Shown: positions 1 through 10,039, numbered from the stretch's first letter. The stretch is DNA of 64,000 nucleotides from Clostridium gallinarum (GCF_014836325.1 NZ_JACSQZ010000014.1:1-64000), one strand, 5' to 3'. The notes: a model not told the origin generated them from the letters alone. Translations and numbers: made by a program.

Positions 1-11
1 TTTAGGAGGTA

Positions 12-1751
12 ATGATGAATAAATTAAAGAAAAATATAATTTTTATTCCAATAGTAACTACTATTATTTCAACATTAGTTTTATTTTATTTAAACTTTGG
101 ACAAACAGCTAACTACAATAAAGAATATTCATCTTTTTTACAAGATATAACTAATAATAATGTATCTAAAGTAACTATTAATAATAGCTCAAAACTAACT
201 GTAATTTTAAAAGATGGTAGTAAATATTCTACAGAAAATCCTAATAGTCCAACTTTAAAAGAAGAATTATTAAAGAATAATATAGAAATCTCTGATGAAA
301 ATATAAGTAGTCCATCAAAAACTTTAACTTCTATGGCACTTTTAATATCAGTTATATCTATTGTTTTTATAACAATAAATAAAAGAAGCTCTAGTACATC
401 TAAAATTTCAAATTTAGATATTCAAGATTTTTCTAAAGGAGAGAATACCTTAAATTTTAATGATGTTGCTGGAAATGAAGAAGCTAAAGAAAGTCTTATG
501 GATATAGTAGATTTTTTAAAAAACCCTGAAAAATACAAAGAATATGGAGCAAGAATGCCAAAGGGAGTTATACTTTATGGTTCTCCTGGTACTGGTAAAA
601 CTCTACTTGCAAAAGCAGTTGCTGGAGAAGCAAAGGTTCCATTTTACGCATTAAGTGGATCTGATTTCGTACAAGTATATGTAGGGGTTGGGGCTGCTAG
701 AATTAGAAGTTTATTTAAAAAAGCAAAATCTCATGGCAGTGCAGTTATTTTTATAGATGAGATAGATGCTATAGGTAAAAAAAGAGGTGGCTCAAATTCA
801 TCAAATGGAAATGATGAAAGAGATCAAACTTTAAATGCCCTTTTAACTGAAATGTCAGGCTTTGGTGAAAAGGAAGGTATAGTAGTTATTGCTGCTACTA
901 ATAGATTAGATACCCTTGATTCAGCACTTTTAAGACCTGGAAGATTCGATAGACATATAGAGGTTTCATTACCTGATTTACCTGCAAGAGAAAAGATAAT
1001 TTCTCTTCACTTAGAAAATAAGCCTCATAATGAAATAAACATAAAAGATATTGCTAGAAAAACTGCTTATTTTTCAGGAGCAAAAATAGAAAGCTTAATT
1101 AATGAAGCTGCTATAATAGCTGCTAAAGAAAACTCTGTTTCATTAACACAAACTCATATTAATAAAGCTTATTCAATTGTTCTTGCAGGCTATGAAAAAA
1201 AAGAAAGAAGTCATCATTTAGACGAAGATAGATTATTAACATCTTATCACGAAGCTGGACATGCTCTTCTTTCACTTATAAAGCTACCTGAAGATAAAGT
1301 TTCAAAAATAACTATTATTCCAACTACCAAAGGTGCTGGCGGATATACTCTAACTATCCCTAAAGACACTTCATACCAAAGATTAGATTATCTAAAAAAT
1401 AGAATCATGGTATTACTAGGTGGTAGAGCTGCTGAAGAAATAATCTTTGGAAAAGAAAAAATATCAACAGGTGCAGAAGGAGATTTAAAACAAACAACTG
1501 AAATGGCTATGGCTATGATTTCAGAATACGGTATGGGAAACACCCTAGGACTATTAAAACTATCAAGCCTAGGACAACTTGCTACTACCTATGGAAATCC
1601 TGTAGTTGAAGAATGTAGAGAATTAGTTAATTCACTATATGAAGAAACAATAAATGTTTTAAAAGAAAATAAAGAAACATTAGATAAAATAGCTATGGAA
1701 CTAATGGATAAAGAAACCTTAGACGAAAAAGAAATATACACACTTTTGTAA
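12..1751 (+). CDS. FtsH-like ATP-dependent zinc metalloprotease (short paralogue)
   Basis: Membrane-anchored AAA+ protease of the FtsH (M41) family, which extracts and degrades membrane and regulatory proteins at the cytoplasmic face. An N-terminal membrane segment (about residues 9-29) and a second near 107-123 flank a short external domain. The AAA module has Walker A GSPGTGKT (about residue 190), Walker B VIFIDEIDAIG, and an arginine-finger region with LLRPGRFDRH. The protease domain carries the zinc motif HEAGH (about 413-417), with a likely third ligand in GAEGDLKQT. At 579 residues it is shorter than housekeeping FtsH (about 640), mainly at the C-terminus, so it may be an accessory paralogue. 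Two consecutive ATGs (12 and 15) follow the ribosome site AGGAGG at 5-10; the second has the better spacing. No partner gene lies on this strand downstream. Confidence 0.93.
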   Translation: MMNKLKKNIIFIPIVTTIISTLVLFYLNFGQTANYNKEYSSFLQDITNNNVSKVTINNSSKLTVILKDGSKYSTENPNSPTLKEELLKNNIEISDENISSPSKTLTSMALLISVISIVFITINKRSSSTSKISNLDIQDFSKGENTLNFNDVAGNEEAKESLMDIVDFLKNPEKYKEYGARMPKGVILYGSPGTGKTLLAKAVAGEAKVPFYALSGSDFVQVYVGVGAARIRSLFKKAKSHGSAVIFIDEIDAIGKKRGGSNSSNGNDERDQTLNALLTEMSGFGEKEGIVVIAATNRLDTLDSALLRPGRFDRHIEVSLPDLPAREKIISLHLENKPHNEINIKDIARKTAYFSGAKIESLINEAAIIAAKENSVSLTQTHINKAYSIVLAGYEKKERSHHLDEDRLLTSYHEAGHALLSLIKLPEDKVSKITIIPTTKGAGGYTLTIPKDTSYQRLDYLKNRIMVLLGGRAAEEIIFGKEKISTGAEGDLKQTTEMAMAMISEYGMGNTLGLLKLSSLGQLATTYGNPVVEECRELVNSLYEETINVLKENKETLDKIAMELMDKETLDEKEIYTLL

Positions 1752-1891
1752 TTAAAAATTAAAAATTAAGAATGAAGAATTAAGGAAAAAATCCTTTGGA
1801 TTTTAACAAAAGGTGCTTCGCACAAACTTAAATTAAGTTTTGCTGTGCAAAACAACCTTAATTCTTCATTTTTCCTTCTTCATTCTTAATT
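1752..1891. repeat. AT-rich palindromic interspersed element, copy 1
   Basis: This stretch fills the gap between two convergent genes and touches both stop codons. Its ends are inverted versions of each other (ATTAAGAATGAAGAATTAAG at about 1765-1785, and the complementary form at about 1857-1892). Inside are small hairpins, including GTGCTTCGCAC (1812-1822) and one with TTTTGCTGTGCAAAA near 1838-1852. Related copies lie at 14222-14418, 16757-16887 and, partially, 24688-24755. It looks like a non-autonomous repeat that may also act as a bidirectional terminator. Confidence 0.75.
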
Positions 1892-2266
1892 TTAAGCCAT
1901 TCCTATTATTAATCCTATTATATAAGGAACTAACCATATTAACCAAACTACAATACTGAATTTATGAAAGTTTTGTAGTTTTTTTGTATCTTTTTTAAAA
2001 AACACAATAGTAGCCCAAACTGCATGGAATAGCATTAAAACTATAGCTAATGCTCCAGTTATACCATGTGGACTTAATAAACTTCCTTCAGTTGCAAGTG
2101 TAGACATTATGGTTGTCCCAGTTGTATCAAATATTAATCCAATCCAAAAAATAATTACATGAAACTTTTTTAATGTTCCACTTTTTCTTTCTGAAAATAC
2201 ACCTATTGTATAAAAAATAAGTGCTAATGTTATGGTGATAATCGCCATAATTAATTTACTGCTCAT
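1892..2266 (-). CDS. HsmA-family membrane protein (TIGR03987 type)
   Basis: Integral membrane protein of 124 residues with four predicted hydrophobic helices. Sequence and length fit the small HsmA/TIGR03987 family. In Clostridioides difficile, HsmA is part of a heme-responsive membrane system that binds heme and protects against oxidative stress; that role is family knowledge and not shown here. Conserved-looking features include the histidines in SPHGITG, LFHAVW and NFHKFS, which could be heme ligands (inference). A ribosome site GGAGG lies just before the ATG. No regulator gene is adjacent. The gene is divergent from a second membrane protein at 2488, and both promoters carry the same operator. 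Confidence 0.75.
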   Translation of the reverse strand: MSSKLIMAIITITLALIFYTIGVFSERKSGTLKKFHVIIFWIGLIFDTTGTTIMSTLATEGSLLSPHGITGALAIVLMLFHAVWATIVFFKKDTKKLQNFHKFSIVVWLIWLVPYIIGLIIGMA

Positions 2267-2322
2267 ATTATACCTCCAAAATTTAAATTTATTTCAGAAA
2301 AATTAACCCCTTTTAACTTTTC

Positions 2323-2363
2323 TGAACACTGTTCATTATAATTTTCTATATTTTATTTGTCAA
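2323..2363 (-). promoter_or_regulatory. Promoter and palindromic operator for the HsmA-like gene
   Basis: On the minus strand there is a -35 TTGACA (2358-2363), a 17-nt spacer and a -10 TATAAT (2335-2340), a textbook sigma-A promoter. A perfect inverted repeat TGAACA-C-TGTTCA (2323-2335) abuts the -10 and covers the likely start site, the position expected for a repressor. The same palindrome occurs in the divergent promoter. Confidence 0.85.
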
Positions 2364-2396
2364 TGTTTTTTTACTTTATTTTCTATTTTTATACAG

Positions 2397-2438
2397 TTGA
2401 CAAATTAATTTCTTAATTTTATAATGAACATTGTTCAT
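2397..2438 (+). promoter_or_regulatory. Divergent promoter with the same operator
   Basis: Plus-strand -35 TTGACA (2397-2402), 17-nt spacer and -10 TATAAT (2420-2425). A perfect palindrome ATGAACA-T-TGTTCAT (2424-2438) overlaps the -10. It matches the operator on the other side of the intergenic region, implying that one repressor, probably TetR-like from operator shape, controls both genes. Confidence 0.85.
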
Positions 2439-2487
2439 ATAGTTTTTTATATTATAAATATTAATTATTAAAAGAAGGTTGATTGGT

Positions 2488-2907
2488 ATGGTAGATAAAA
2501 AATTACTATTATTTTTAGCTGGATTTGTATGGAGTATTGCTGGCTACAATGTATTACATATAGGCTGTCAATCATATATTGGCAATATATCATTAAAGCT
2601 TATTACTCTATCAATAATTATATTTTTATTTTTTAAATATTTAATTTTTAATAAAATGGTAAAAAAACATACTAAAAGAATTATTGAATACAAAAATTCA
2701 AAACAATGGTTTTGGAAATTTTTTGATATAAAATCTTTTATAATTATGGCATTTATGATGTCCTTTGGAATAATTGTGCGTGTAAATAATCTGGCTTCAG
2801 AATCATTTATTGCATTCTTTTATACAGGCTTAGGTTTTGCATTATTATTATCTGGATTTAAATTTTTTTATATTTATATAAAGGTTAACTTCATTAATAA
2901 TCTCTAA
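2488..2907 (+). CDS. Small integral membrane protein, co-regulated with the HsmA-like gene
   Basis: Not recognised as a named family. About 139 residues with four likely membrane helices: about 5-22, 33-52, 84-100 and 108-128. They are separated by a basic cytoplasmic loop (KKHTKRIIEYKNSKQWFWK). The N-terminal segment has a WSIAGYNVLHIG motif. I chose ATG 2488 because the ribosome site AGAAGG (2473-2478) is nine bases ahead; a TTG at 2479 is too close. The promoter carries the same palindromic operator as the divergent HsmA-like gene, so a role in the same response (possibly heme or oxidative stress) is inferred from regulation only. Confidence 0.75.
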   Translation: MVDKKLLLFLAGFVWSIAGYNVLHIGCQSYIGNISLKLITLSIIIFLFFKYLIFNKMVKKHTKRIIEYKNSKQWFWKFFDIKSFIIMAFMMSFGIIVRVNNLASESFIAFFYTGLGFALLLSGFKFFYIYIKVNFINNL

Positions 2908-2914
2908 AAAATAA

Positions 2915-2945
2915 ACCCAGTAAGAGTTATATTTTCTTACTGGGT
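2915..2945. terminator. Bidirectional terminator between convergent genes
   Basis: A perfect 10-bp stem ACCCAGTAAG / CTTACTGGGT (2915-2924 with 2936-2945) sits between the plus-strand gene ending at 2907 and the minus-strand chemotaxis gene ending at 2956. AT-rich sequence lies on both sides. Confidence 0.85.
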
Positions 2946-2955
2946 AATTCTAAAT

Positions 2956-4668
2956 TTATATTTTAAAAATACTAATCATTTCATTTAATTTTTCTGCAAT
3001 GTGAGCTTGATTTTCTGTTGCCTTTGATATATCTTCCATCGAAACTCCAACTTCGTCTAATCTTGTTAAAATTTCTTCTGAATTATATGATGTTTGCTCT
3101 ACATTAGAAGCAATTGATTTTGTTACATTTGTTATTTCATTAGTTGACGCATTTAACTCTTCAGTCATTGCTGCAATACTTGTAGATAAATCACTTACAT
3201 ATTCAGAATCTTTTTCATAACTTAATCCTGTATCTATTAATAACTGATAATCTTCCTTTACATTACTATTGATAAATTTTAGTAAATCTTCTGAATGTAA
3301 AGTTAGATTATTAACTGATTTTCTAACATTCACTATAATATTTTGTATTTCCTTAACATCCTTAGATGATTTTTCTGCTAATTCTCTTATTTCATCTGCT
3401 ACTACTGCAAATCCTTTTCCATGCTCTCCTGCTCTTGCTGCTTCAATAGCTGCATTAAGTGCAAGTAGATTTGTTTGTTGTGCAATAGATGCAATTGATT
3501 CTGCAAATTTCATAATTTCTCCAACAACTTTACTTTCTTCTATAGCTTCTAAAATTCTTTGATTTTTTTCTTCGCTTAATTTATCAGCTATTGATTTAGA
3601 TTCATTACCTTTATTCCTTATCTCTATTGCTCTTTCCTTTATATTATTAGCTTCATTATTACTTTCCATAGAATCTGAAGATAATTGATTTATTCCTGAA
3701 TCTACTTGTACTACTGTTGCTGATAATTCTTCAGTTGTAGCATTTATTTCTTGAATACTTGTTACAATTAAAGTTGTATTTTCTATAATTTGTGTAAAGT
3801 TATTTGTTATTTCTCCTATATTAGCTGATAACTCTTCACTAGAAGCTGATACTTCTTGACTTTGATCAATAATATCTTTTACTAAATTTCTTAACTTTTC
3901 TTTAGCATTATTAAGAGCAATAGAAAGTTTTGCAAATTCATCTTGTCCAGTTATTGAGGTTTCGTATGTAAAATCTCCTTCACCAAGAGCTTCTGCAAAT
4001 AAAAGCATATTCTTGATTTTTCTAGCAATAGCAAGTGATATTATTCCACCTATTATTAATGAAATTACAGCTCCAATTAAACTCGTAACTATTATACTTT
4101 TTAATTTAAATTTATATGTATCTCTATTATTATTATTTTTAATTGTCAAACTATTTTGAGTATCCCCAATTAAATTATCTATAATTGTCCCTACTTCTGT
4201 TCTTACTTCAGTTATCTTAGGTAGAATTTTTTCTGCTTCTTCATATCTACCTTCCTTAGCTAAATATAAAGCTTTATCTCTAATAACTTCATACTCATTA
4301 AATGCTATTAATAATTTTTCATACTTTTCCTTAATTTCAGTTGGATGATCAAGCTTTGCATAATCTTCCAGTTCACTATCTATTTGATCATCTAATGTAT
4401 TTATATTCTGTATAGAATTTTCAGTTTTTTTAGAATCCTTATAAAGAACACCATTATCAATTTCTGCTCTTATTAACAATAGTTTTTCTTTAATAACTCG
4501 TAGATTTTTTATGCTTGTAAAATCATAATTAAATATTTCCTTTGAATTATTATTAATAGTTTTCATTCCAGTAATACCAATAAATCCTACAATATTTAGC
4601 ATGATTACACAAAGTAAAAAACTAAATAATAACTTTGCCTTAACAGACGTTTTTTCAAAAATTTTCAC
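2956..4668 (-). CDS. Methyl-accepting chemotaxis protein
   Basis: Transmembrane chemoreceptor of 570 residues that controls CheA kinase and so flagellar or other motility output. Residues 11-33 form the first membrane helix, followed by a four-helix-bundle sensing domain (about 35-185) and a second membrane helix (about 190-213). A HAMP domain follows (about 214-266), then the long cytoplasmic coiled coil. The signature hairpin is present: [20 protein letters not shown] and [18 protein letters not shown]. The sensing domain resembles the 4HB_MCP class, whose ligand cannot be predicted. Single gene with its own terminator downstream. Its upstream neighbour, the DUF4179 gene, is separated by about 360 bp. 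Confidence 0.95.
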   Translation of the reverse strand: MKIFEKTSVKAKLLFSFLLCVIMLNIVGFIGITGMKTINNNSKEIFNYDFTSIKNLRVIKEKLLLIRAEIDNGVLYKDSKKTENSIQNINTLDDQIDSELEDYAKLDHPTEIKEKYEKLLIAFNEYEVIRDKALYLAKEGRYEEAEKILPKITEVRTEVGTIIDNLIGDTQNSLTIKNNNNRDTYKFKLKSIIVTSLIGAVISLIIGGIISLAIARKIKNMLLFAEALGEGDFTYETSITGQDEFAKLSIALNNAKEKLRNLVKDIIDQSQEVSASSEELSANIGEITNNFTQIIENTTLIVTSIQEINATTEELSATVVQVDSGINQLSSDSMESNNEANNIKERAIEIRNKGNESKSIADKLSEEKNQRILEAIEESKVVGEIMKFAESIASIAQQTNLLALNAAIEAARAGEHGKGFAVVADEIRELAEKSSKDVKEIQNIIVNVRKSVNNLTLHSEDLLKFINSNVKEDYQLLIDTGLSYEKDSEYVSDLSTSIAAMTEELNASTNEITNVTKSIASNVEQTSYNSEEILTRLDEVGVSMEDISKATENQAHIAEKLNEMISIFKI

Positions 4669-5026
4669 TTGTTCTTCCCCCTAATCGTAAAGAACACTAC
4701 ATAAGAAATCATAACTAAATATTGCAATTAGAAATAAATATTTTTTATGTACTTCTACACCTCAAAATTTAAATTCTCCATTCTTCGATAGTCCCTTTAA
4801 ATAATATTATTTAATTTATAGTATAATAATTGTATTAATTACATATTACAACAATATTATAATAATATGCAATTAATATATATTAAGAACTCAAATTTAT
4901 ATAAATATAACTGATTTTTAATTATTATTTTATATAAATTCGAGTTATATTTTTAGGTTTATATAATTATTCAAATATATTTTTAAATTAACATAATATA
5001 TATATAATTTTTTTACCTATACTTCT
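4669..5026. other. AT-rich intergenic region with a terminator hairpin
   Basis: No gene seen. It should contain the chemotaxis gene promoter on the minus strand. A long imperfect hairpin (4888-4905 with 4929-4946, one mismatch) is the best candidate terminator for the sigma factor/DUF4179 operon ending at 5027. The rest is low-complexity A+T. Confidence 0.5.
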
Positions 5027-5710
5027 CTATCTATAATTTTTATTTTTTATTGTTAGGTTTATTTCTCGAGAATCATAAATTTCTTCTATAACTTCTTCAT
5101 CATTTTTGAAATAGCTTATTGACTTTGGAAAAATACTCACAGTTAGTTCCTCCTTTTTATCTCTTCCTTTTTCAAAAATTAATTCTCTTATGGAATAACC
5201 ATAATATACTCCATCTTCATCTGGTCCACCTGTATCTAATCCAATTCCTTCTTTATTTATAAAATCTTCTCCTCTTATATCTATACTAACTGAATACATA
5301 ATTGGATCATCAATTTCAATTTTACTCTCAACTTTATATACTATTAATAAATTCTCTCCATTAAAATCTACAGCTTCAATATTAATAGTAAGATTTTCTG
5401 TATGAAACTCTTCTTTAACTGATAGTCCATTTTCTGTATACTTAATTCCTAATCCCCATTTGTTATTTAATACCTTAAGAACTGGACCAAATATAGGTAG
5501 TTCTTCTGCCAAGGAAGGCTTTACAAAGTTAGTTCCTATCAATATAGCAATAAATACTCCAGCAACCTTCAATATATTTTTTCTAACCTTCTTTTTATTC
5601 CCTGACTCTATATCTTCATATATTTTATTAACCTTTTCTCTTAAAGAATTTGGTATCTTAATGTCATCTTTATTAGAAAGACTCCTTAACTTTTTATCTA
5701 AATCCATCAT
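5027..5710 (-). CDS. DUF4179 anti-sigma-type membrane protein
   Basis: Probable regulator of the ECF sigma factor encoded immediately upstream. About 50 cytoplasmic N-terminal residues precede one membrane helix (residues 47-65, VAGVFIAILIGTNFV), and the rest is predicted extracytoplasmic. The region LPIFGPVLKVLNNKWG is typical of DUF4179 proteins, which are usually paired with ECF sigma factors. At 227 residues it is shorter than many members and may lack a C-terminal domain. Its ATG overlaps the sigma stop codon (TAATG), indicating translational coupling. Membrane topology and gene pairing support an anti-sigma role; the signal sensed is unknown. Confidence 0.8.
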   Translation of the reverse strand: MMDLDKKLRSLSNKDDIKIPNSLREKVNKIYEDIESGNKKKVRKNILKVAGVFIAILIGTNFVKPSLAEELPIFGPVLKVLNNKWGLGIKYTENGLSVKEEFHTENLTINIEAVDFNGENLLIVYKVESKIEIDDPIMYSVSIDIRGEDFINKEGIGLDTGGPDEDGVYYGYSIRELIFEKGRDKKEELTVSIFPKSISYFKNDEEVIEEIYDSREINLTIKNKNYR

Positions 5711-6228
5711 TACACTATCTCCTTTCCATTCATACTTTCAGCAATTTTAGACTTTGCTCTAGATAATCTTGATTTAACTGTACCTTCTGGAATTCCTATA
5801 ATATCTGAAATTTCACTTATTCTTAAATCTTCAAAATAGAACAAAGTAATAACTAGCTTAAGATCTTCTGGTAAGGAGTCAACAGCAATCTTTAAATCAA
5901 AATCTTCATATTTATCCTTGTACTGTTCTTCAACAACCTTATCTAAACTTATACATTTTTTATTAAAGTTATAAATTTTATTACATTCATTTATAAGAAT
6001 TTTTATAAGCCAAGTTTTAAACAACTCATCATTCTTTAAACTTTTAATATTAGAATATGCCTTAAGTATGGTGTTTTGTATGGCATCTTCTATATCATCT
6101 TCTTCCTTTAATATTTCTTTCCCTACCCTGTACATACTTTTAAGATTTTCATCTATTAATTTAGTAAAAGCTTTTCCATTTCCCTTCTTAGCCTTATATA
6201 CTAAATCCAACTTTTTTAATCTAAACAT
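5710..6228 (-). CDS. ECF-type sigma-70 family sigma factor
   Basis: RNA polymerase sigma factor of 172 residues with only regions 2 and 4. Region 2 spans about residues 10-80 (DIEDAIQNTILKAY, FKTWLIKILINECN). Region 4 spans about 115-165 with the helix-turn-helix RISEISDIIGIPEGTVKSRL. It would direct polymerase to a small regulon under control of the coupled downstream DUF4179 membrane protein, with which it overlaps by one base. A hairpin repeat element lies about 90 bp upstream, between this gene and the preceding membrane protein gene. Target promoters cannot be named. Confidence 0.9.
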   Translation of the reverse strand: MFRLKKLDLVYKAKKGNGKAFTKLIDENLKSMYRVGKEILKEEDDIEDAIQNTILKAYSNIKSLKNDELFKTWLIKILINECNKIYNFNKKCISLDKVVEEQYKDKYEDFDLKIAVDSLPEDLKLVITLFYFEDLRISEISDIIGIPEGTVKSRLSRAKSKIAESMNGKEIV

Positions 6229-6314
6229 TTATTCCCCTCCCCTTCATTCTTACCTATTAGATATATCTACCCATTAAAAAGTTCACACCATATTAAAAAT
6301 ATTTTCCAAAGAAT

Positions 6315-6395
6315 AAAAAAGAGATACACATTATATTCCTTGTTCCGTCGCATGCGCTCCAAGTCAACCTCATACAATGCTTATCTCTTTGCAAA
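6315..6395 (-). repeat. Long-hairpin repeat element, copy a
   Basis: A long stem (about 6318-6336 with 6371-6390) encloses a conserved apical segment, plus-strand CCGTCGCA and GCTCCAAGTCAAC. Read on the minus strand the stem ends in a U-run, so it can terminate transcription of the gene at 6452-7006. Other copies are at 18695, 23846, 31702 and 40044, with a half copy at 22347. Confidence 0.8.
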
Positions 6396-6451
6396 TTTAA
6401 GAAATTAAATTATAAAAATATTGTTCACAGAATAAAATTTTTATAGTTGAT

Positions 6452-7006
6452 CTAAATAATATTTTTTAATTCATTATATAATTCTACTTTATTATCAATA
6501 TCTATTTTATATAAATTATTATTTGGTATTCTAATATATCCAGAACTCCATACTTCTATTATTCCTGGCTTGCCATCTATACTTTCAAATAAAATAAATT
6601 CTACTTCTCCAGTAACATCACTAAAATTAAATATTCTTTTATATTTGTATTTTTCTAATAAATTAAATACATTTTCACCTTGTTCTGAGGATAAATTAAT
6701 ACTATCTTCATTAGTAATATTTCCATATATGTTTATGGTATCATAATTTATTTCACTCCTTATATCTATAGCTTTATATATATTTACTGGACTTGAATAA
6801 TAAAAAATATAACCAATACAAATTACTAATACAATTGCAAAAATACCAAGATTATTTTTATATCCTCTTATTATATCTTCTTTTTTATTCTCATCTATAC
6901 TATCAGCTTTTTTCTTTTTAACTAATAAAATAAAATTGTAAATTATAAATATTATAGTTACAAAAGCTATTCCTATAGAAAATAAGTATAAATAATTACT
7001 TATCAT
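6452..7006 (-). CDS. Two-helix membrane protein of unknown function
   Basis: Not recognised. 184 residues with two hydrophobic helices (about 5-28 and 52-70) joined by a lysine-rich loop (KKKKADSIDENKKED), then an acidic, probably external C-terminal domain of about 110 residues. The domain reads like a small globular sensor or lipid-facing domain (SSEQGENVFNLLEKYKYKRIFNF). It stands alone between the copper operon and the sigma factor operon, and its transcript probably ends at the hairpin element at 6315-6395. Confidence 0.7.
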   Translation of the reverse strand: MISNYLYLFSIGIAFVTIIFIIYNFILLVKKKKADSIDENKKEDIIRGYKNNLGIFAIVLVICIGYIFYYSSPVNIYKAIDIRSEINYDTINIYGNITNEDSINLSSEQGENVFNLLEKYKYKRIFNFSDVTGEVEFILFESIDGKPGIIEVWSSGYIRIPNNNLYKIDIDNKVELYNELKNII

Positions 7007-7109
7007 CCTATCCCTTCCCTTCTTATATTAATTAATAATTGCTAAGTATATATTCTCTCAATTTTAATATATTTTATAAAAATACTGATTAACCTTTCAA
7101 GTAAAAAGT

Positions 7110-7139
7110 TAGTCCAACACTTTTAATGGCGTTGGACTA
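7110..7139 (-). terminator. Terminator of the copper operon
   Basis: A perfect 9-bp stem TAGTCCAAC / GTTGGACTA (7110-7118 with 7131-7139) is followed on the minus strand by a T-run. It lies about 40 bp after csoR. Confidence 0.85.
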
Positions 7140-7178
7140 TAATTATCATTTATTTTTTATCTACTTGATACTAACAAA

Positions 7179-7442
7179 TTACTTTGTTAACTTATCAATA
7201 ATAGACATTATTTCCTTAATTTTTTCTTTCTGATCTCCTGTCTCGAAAGAGTCCTGTACACAACTTCCCAGATGAGCATAAAGTACATCTCTGTTAATAT
7301 TTCTTAATATAGCTTGTGTTGCCATAAGTTGATTAGAAATATCTATACAATATCTATCATCCTCAACCATTTTTAAAATACCTTCGATTTGACCTCTTGC
7401 AGTTTTTAAAAGTCGGATTGCTTTTTCTTTATCTGATTTCAT
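7179..7442 (-). CDS. csoR: Copper-sensing transcriptional repressor CsoR
   Basis: All-helical CsoR/RcnR-family repressor of 87 residues. Without Cu(I) it binds GC-rich operators; binding Cu(I) releases DNA. The Cu(I) ligand set is intact: Cys32 (RYCIDI), His57 and Cys61 (AHLGSC), matching the C-H-C pattern of characterised CsoR. It is the second gene of an operon, 33 bp after copA, and should control the operon through the palindrome at 10040-10055. This also makes it autoregulatory. A terminator follows. Confidence 0.93.
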   Translation of the reverse strand: MKSDKEKAIRLLKTARGQIEGILKMVEDDRYCIDISNQLMATQAILRNINRDVLYAHLGSCVQDSFETGDQKEKIKEIMSIIDKLTK

Positions 7443-7475
7443 ATCTATTCCTCTTTCTAAGATAAATTTACTTTT

Positions 7476-10010
7476 TTAGCCAAATAGCCCTTTCTTTTCT
7501 TTAATAGAAGTAACTTTAAAGCCAACTTCATTTAAAGCATCTACAAATACTTTATCATCAATATCCTTTGATAGAGTAACATTTGCAATTTTATTTTCAA
7601 GATCTACTTTAGCTTCTACACTATCAATTTTATTTAATGCTTTTGTAGCTTTAGCTACGCATTTTTGACAACTCATACCTTCAATTCCTATTATCTTTTT
7701 GGTTACTTTCGCATCTTTTTCAATGTATTTTTCTTTATCATGTTTTGGTTTAAATAGTTTCAATCTTAATGCATTTGATACAACAAATACAGAACTCATA
7801 CTCATTGCTGCTGCTCCAAACATTGGATTAAGCTTCCATCCGAAAGCTGTGAAAAATACTCCAGCTGCTAATGGTATTCCTAAACTGTTATAGAAGAATG
7901 CCCAGAATAAGTTTTCTTTAATATTTTTAATTGTAGCCTTACTAAGTTGAACAGCTGTTACAGCATCTAATAAATCACTCTTCATTAAAACTATATCTGC
8001 TGATTCAATAGCAACATCTGTACCTGCTCCAATGGCAATACCTACATCTGCTCTTGCAAGTGCAGGTGCATCATTAATTCCATCACCAACCATTGCAACC
8101 TTTTTACCGCTTTCTTGTATAGTACGGATTTCTTTTTCTTTATCTTGTGGTAATACCTCTGCAACAACTCTATCAATGTGTAGTTGTTTTCTAATTGCTT
8201 CTGCAGTTTTCTTATTATCACCTGTAAGCATTACTACATCTATTCCCATAGCTTTAAACTGTTCTATAGCTTCACGACTTGTAGCTTTAACTACATCTGC
8301 CACAGCAATAATTCCTAAAAGTTTTTTATCATCTGCAAAGTATAGTGGTGTTTTACCATCCATAGCAAAAGCATCTGAAGTTTCCTTATAAGATCCTATA
8401 TTAATTTTTTTATCTTGCATTAAAGCTAAATTACCTGCAATATATTGTTTTCCATCTATTTTAGCAACTATACCTCTACCTGAAATAGCATTAAATTCCT
8501 CAACCTCTTTAAAGCTTATTCCCTTCTCCTTTGCATTTTCAACAATAGCTTCTGCCAAAGGATGCTCTGAAGGTTTTTCTAGTGATGCAGCAATTTCTAA
8601 AAGATTTTCTTCACTTTCTCCATTTGCAATAATTATATCTGTAACTACTGGTTTTCCCTCTGTAATTGTACCAGTTTTATCTAGAACAACAGTATTAATT
8701 GTATGCAAACTTTCTAAAGCTTCTGCTGATTTAATTAATATTCCATTAGATGCACCCTTACCAGTTCCAACCATAATAGCAACTGGAGTAGCTAATCCTA
8801 ATGCACAAGGACAAGAAATTACTAGTATTGCAATTCCTATAGATAGTGCAAATTCAAAAGGCTGACCTAATATTAACCATACAATTGTAGCTACTACTGC
8901 TATAGTAATTACAATAGGAACAAAGATTCCACTAATTTTATCTGCCATTTTAGCAATAGGTGCTTTAGATGAACTAGCATCTTCTACAAGCTGAATAATT
9001 TGTGCAAGAGTTGTATCATCTCCAACCTTCTCTGCTCTAAATTTAAAGAATCCTGTTTTATTTATTGTAGCTGCTATTACTTTATCACCTACATTTTTTT
9101 CAACTGGTATACTCTCACCTGTTAAAGCTGCTTGGTCAACGGATGAGCTTCCTTCAATAATAACTCCATCTACAGGTATGCTTTGCCCTGGTCTTACAAT
9201 TATTATATCATCCTTAACTACATCCTCAACTGGGATTTCAATTTCCCCACCATCACGAAGAACTGATGCTGTTTTTGGTGCAAGATCCATTAATTTAGAT
9301 ATTGCCTCAGAAGTTCTACCTTTTGCTCTTGTTTCTAACATCTTACCAAATGTAATTAATGCTAAAATCATTGCTGCAGATTCAAAATATAAATCCTTTG
9401 AATATTGATTGACAATATTTAGATCATTATGACCTAACCCATATCCAATTCTAAAAATTGCAAATATCCCATATACTAAGGCTGCTGATGAACCTATAGC
9501 TATAAGCGAATCCATATTAGGTGAGCCATGGAATAAAGTTTTGAAACCAACTTCATAATACTTACGATTTACATAAATAATTGGTATCGTAAGTAATAAT
9601 TGTATAAAAGCAAAGCTTATTGCATTTTCTGCTCCCATTAACCAACTTGGATGTGGAAGATTAAACATATGCCCCATTGATACATACATTAAAGGAATTA
9701 AGAATGCAAATGAAATTATTGTACGCTTCTTCATTTCCTTTATTTCTGTTTCTACTGGATTAACTTCCTTTTCTTTTGTACTATTAGCATTTGCTCCACG
9801 TACAAATTCAGATGCTCCATACCCTGCATCTACTACCGCCTTAATAATTTCTGATTTATCTATATTATTTTCGTCATAATCAACAGTCATACTATTTGAA
9901 AGTAAATTTACATTTACAGATTCAATACCTGATAGTTTTTTAACTGCCTTTTCAACGCTAGATGAACAAGCTGAACAAGTCATACCTGTTACATTAAACT
10001 TTTGATTCAT
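7476..10010 (-). CDS. copA: Copper-exporting P1B-type ATPase CopA
   Basis: Integral membrane ATPase of 844 residues that pumps Cu(I) out of the cell. An N-terminal heavy-metal domain has [10 protein letters not shown] (residues 9-18). Eight membrane helices carry the transport motif CPC (in [12 protein letters not shown], near residue 400). The soluble domains show TGES, DKTGT phosphorylation, SEHPLAEA and GDGIND motifs. Unusually, a second heavy-metal domain (GMSCQKC, about residues 773-840) is fused at the C-terminus, where many bacteria have a separate CopZ chaperone or two N-terminal copies. First gene of the operon, driven by a promoter with a CsoR-type operator; csoR follows. Confidence 0.95.
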   Translation of the reverse strand: MNQKFNVTGMTCSACSSSVEKAVKKLSGIESVNVNLLSNSMTVDYDENNIDKSEIIKAVVDAGYGASEFVRGANANSTKEKEVNPVETEIKEMKKRTIISFAFLIPLMYVSMGHMFNLPHPSWLMGAENAISFAFIQLLLTIPIIYVNRKYYEVGFKTLFHGSPNMDSLIAIGSSAALVYGIFAIFRIGYGLGHNDLNIVNQYSKDLYFESAAMILALITFGKMLETRAKGRTSEAISKLMDLAPKTASVLRDGGEIEIPVEDVVKDDIIIVRPGQSIPVDGVIIEGSSSVDQAALTGESIPVEKNVGDKVIAATINKTGFFKFRAEKVGDDTTLAQIIQLVEDASSSKAPIAKMADKISGIFVPIVITIAVVATIVWLILGQPFEFALSIGIAILVISCPCALGLATPVAIMVGTGKGASNGILIKSAEALESLHTINTVVLDKTGTITEGKPVVTDIIIANGESEENLLEIAASLEKPSEHPLAEAIVENAKEKGISFKEVEEFNAISGRGIVAKIDGKQYIAGNLALMQDKKINIGSYKETSDAFAMDGKTPLYFADDKKLLGIIAVADVVKATSREAIEQFKAMGIDVVMLTGDNKKTAEAIRKQLHIDRVVAEVLPQDKEKEIRTIQESGKKVAMVGDGINDAPALARADVGIAIGAGTDVAIESADIVLMKSDLLDAVTAVQLSKATIKNIKENLFWAFFYNSLGIPLAAGVFFTAFGWKLNPMFGAAAMSMSSVFVVSNALRLKLFKPKHDKEKYIEKDAKVTKKIIGIEGMSCQKCVAKATKALNKIDSVEAKVDLENKIANVTLSKDIDDKVFVDALNEVGFKVTSIKEKKGLFG

Positions 10011-10039
10011 ACTATCACCTCACTATTATTATATCACTG

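Noticed and set aside
3269-3562. Open frames opposite the chemotaxis receptor, and similar frames opposite copA (7699-7893, 8032-8391, 9178-9408), metN, hsdR and hsdS
   Set aside because: All lie antisense to strong coding genes, lack ribosome sites and have compositions expected of reverse-strand shadows.
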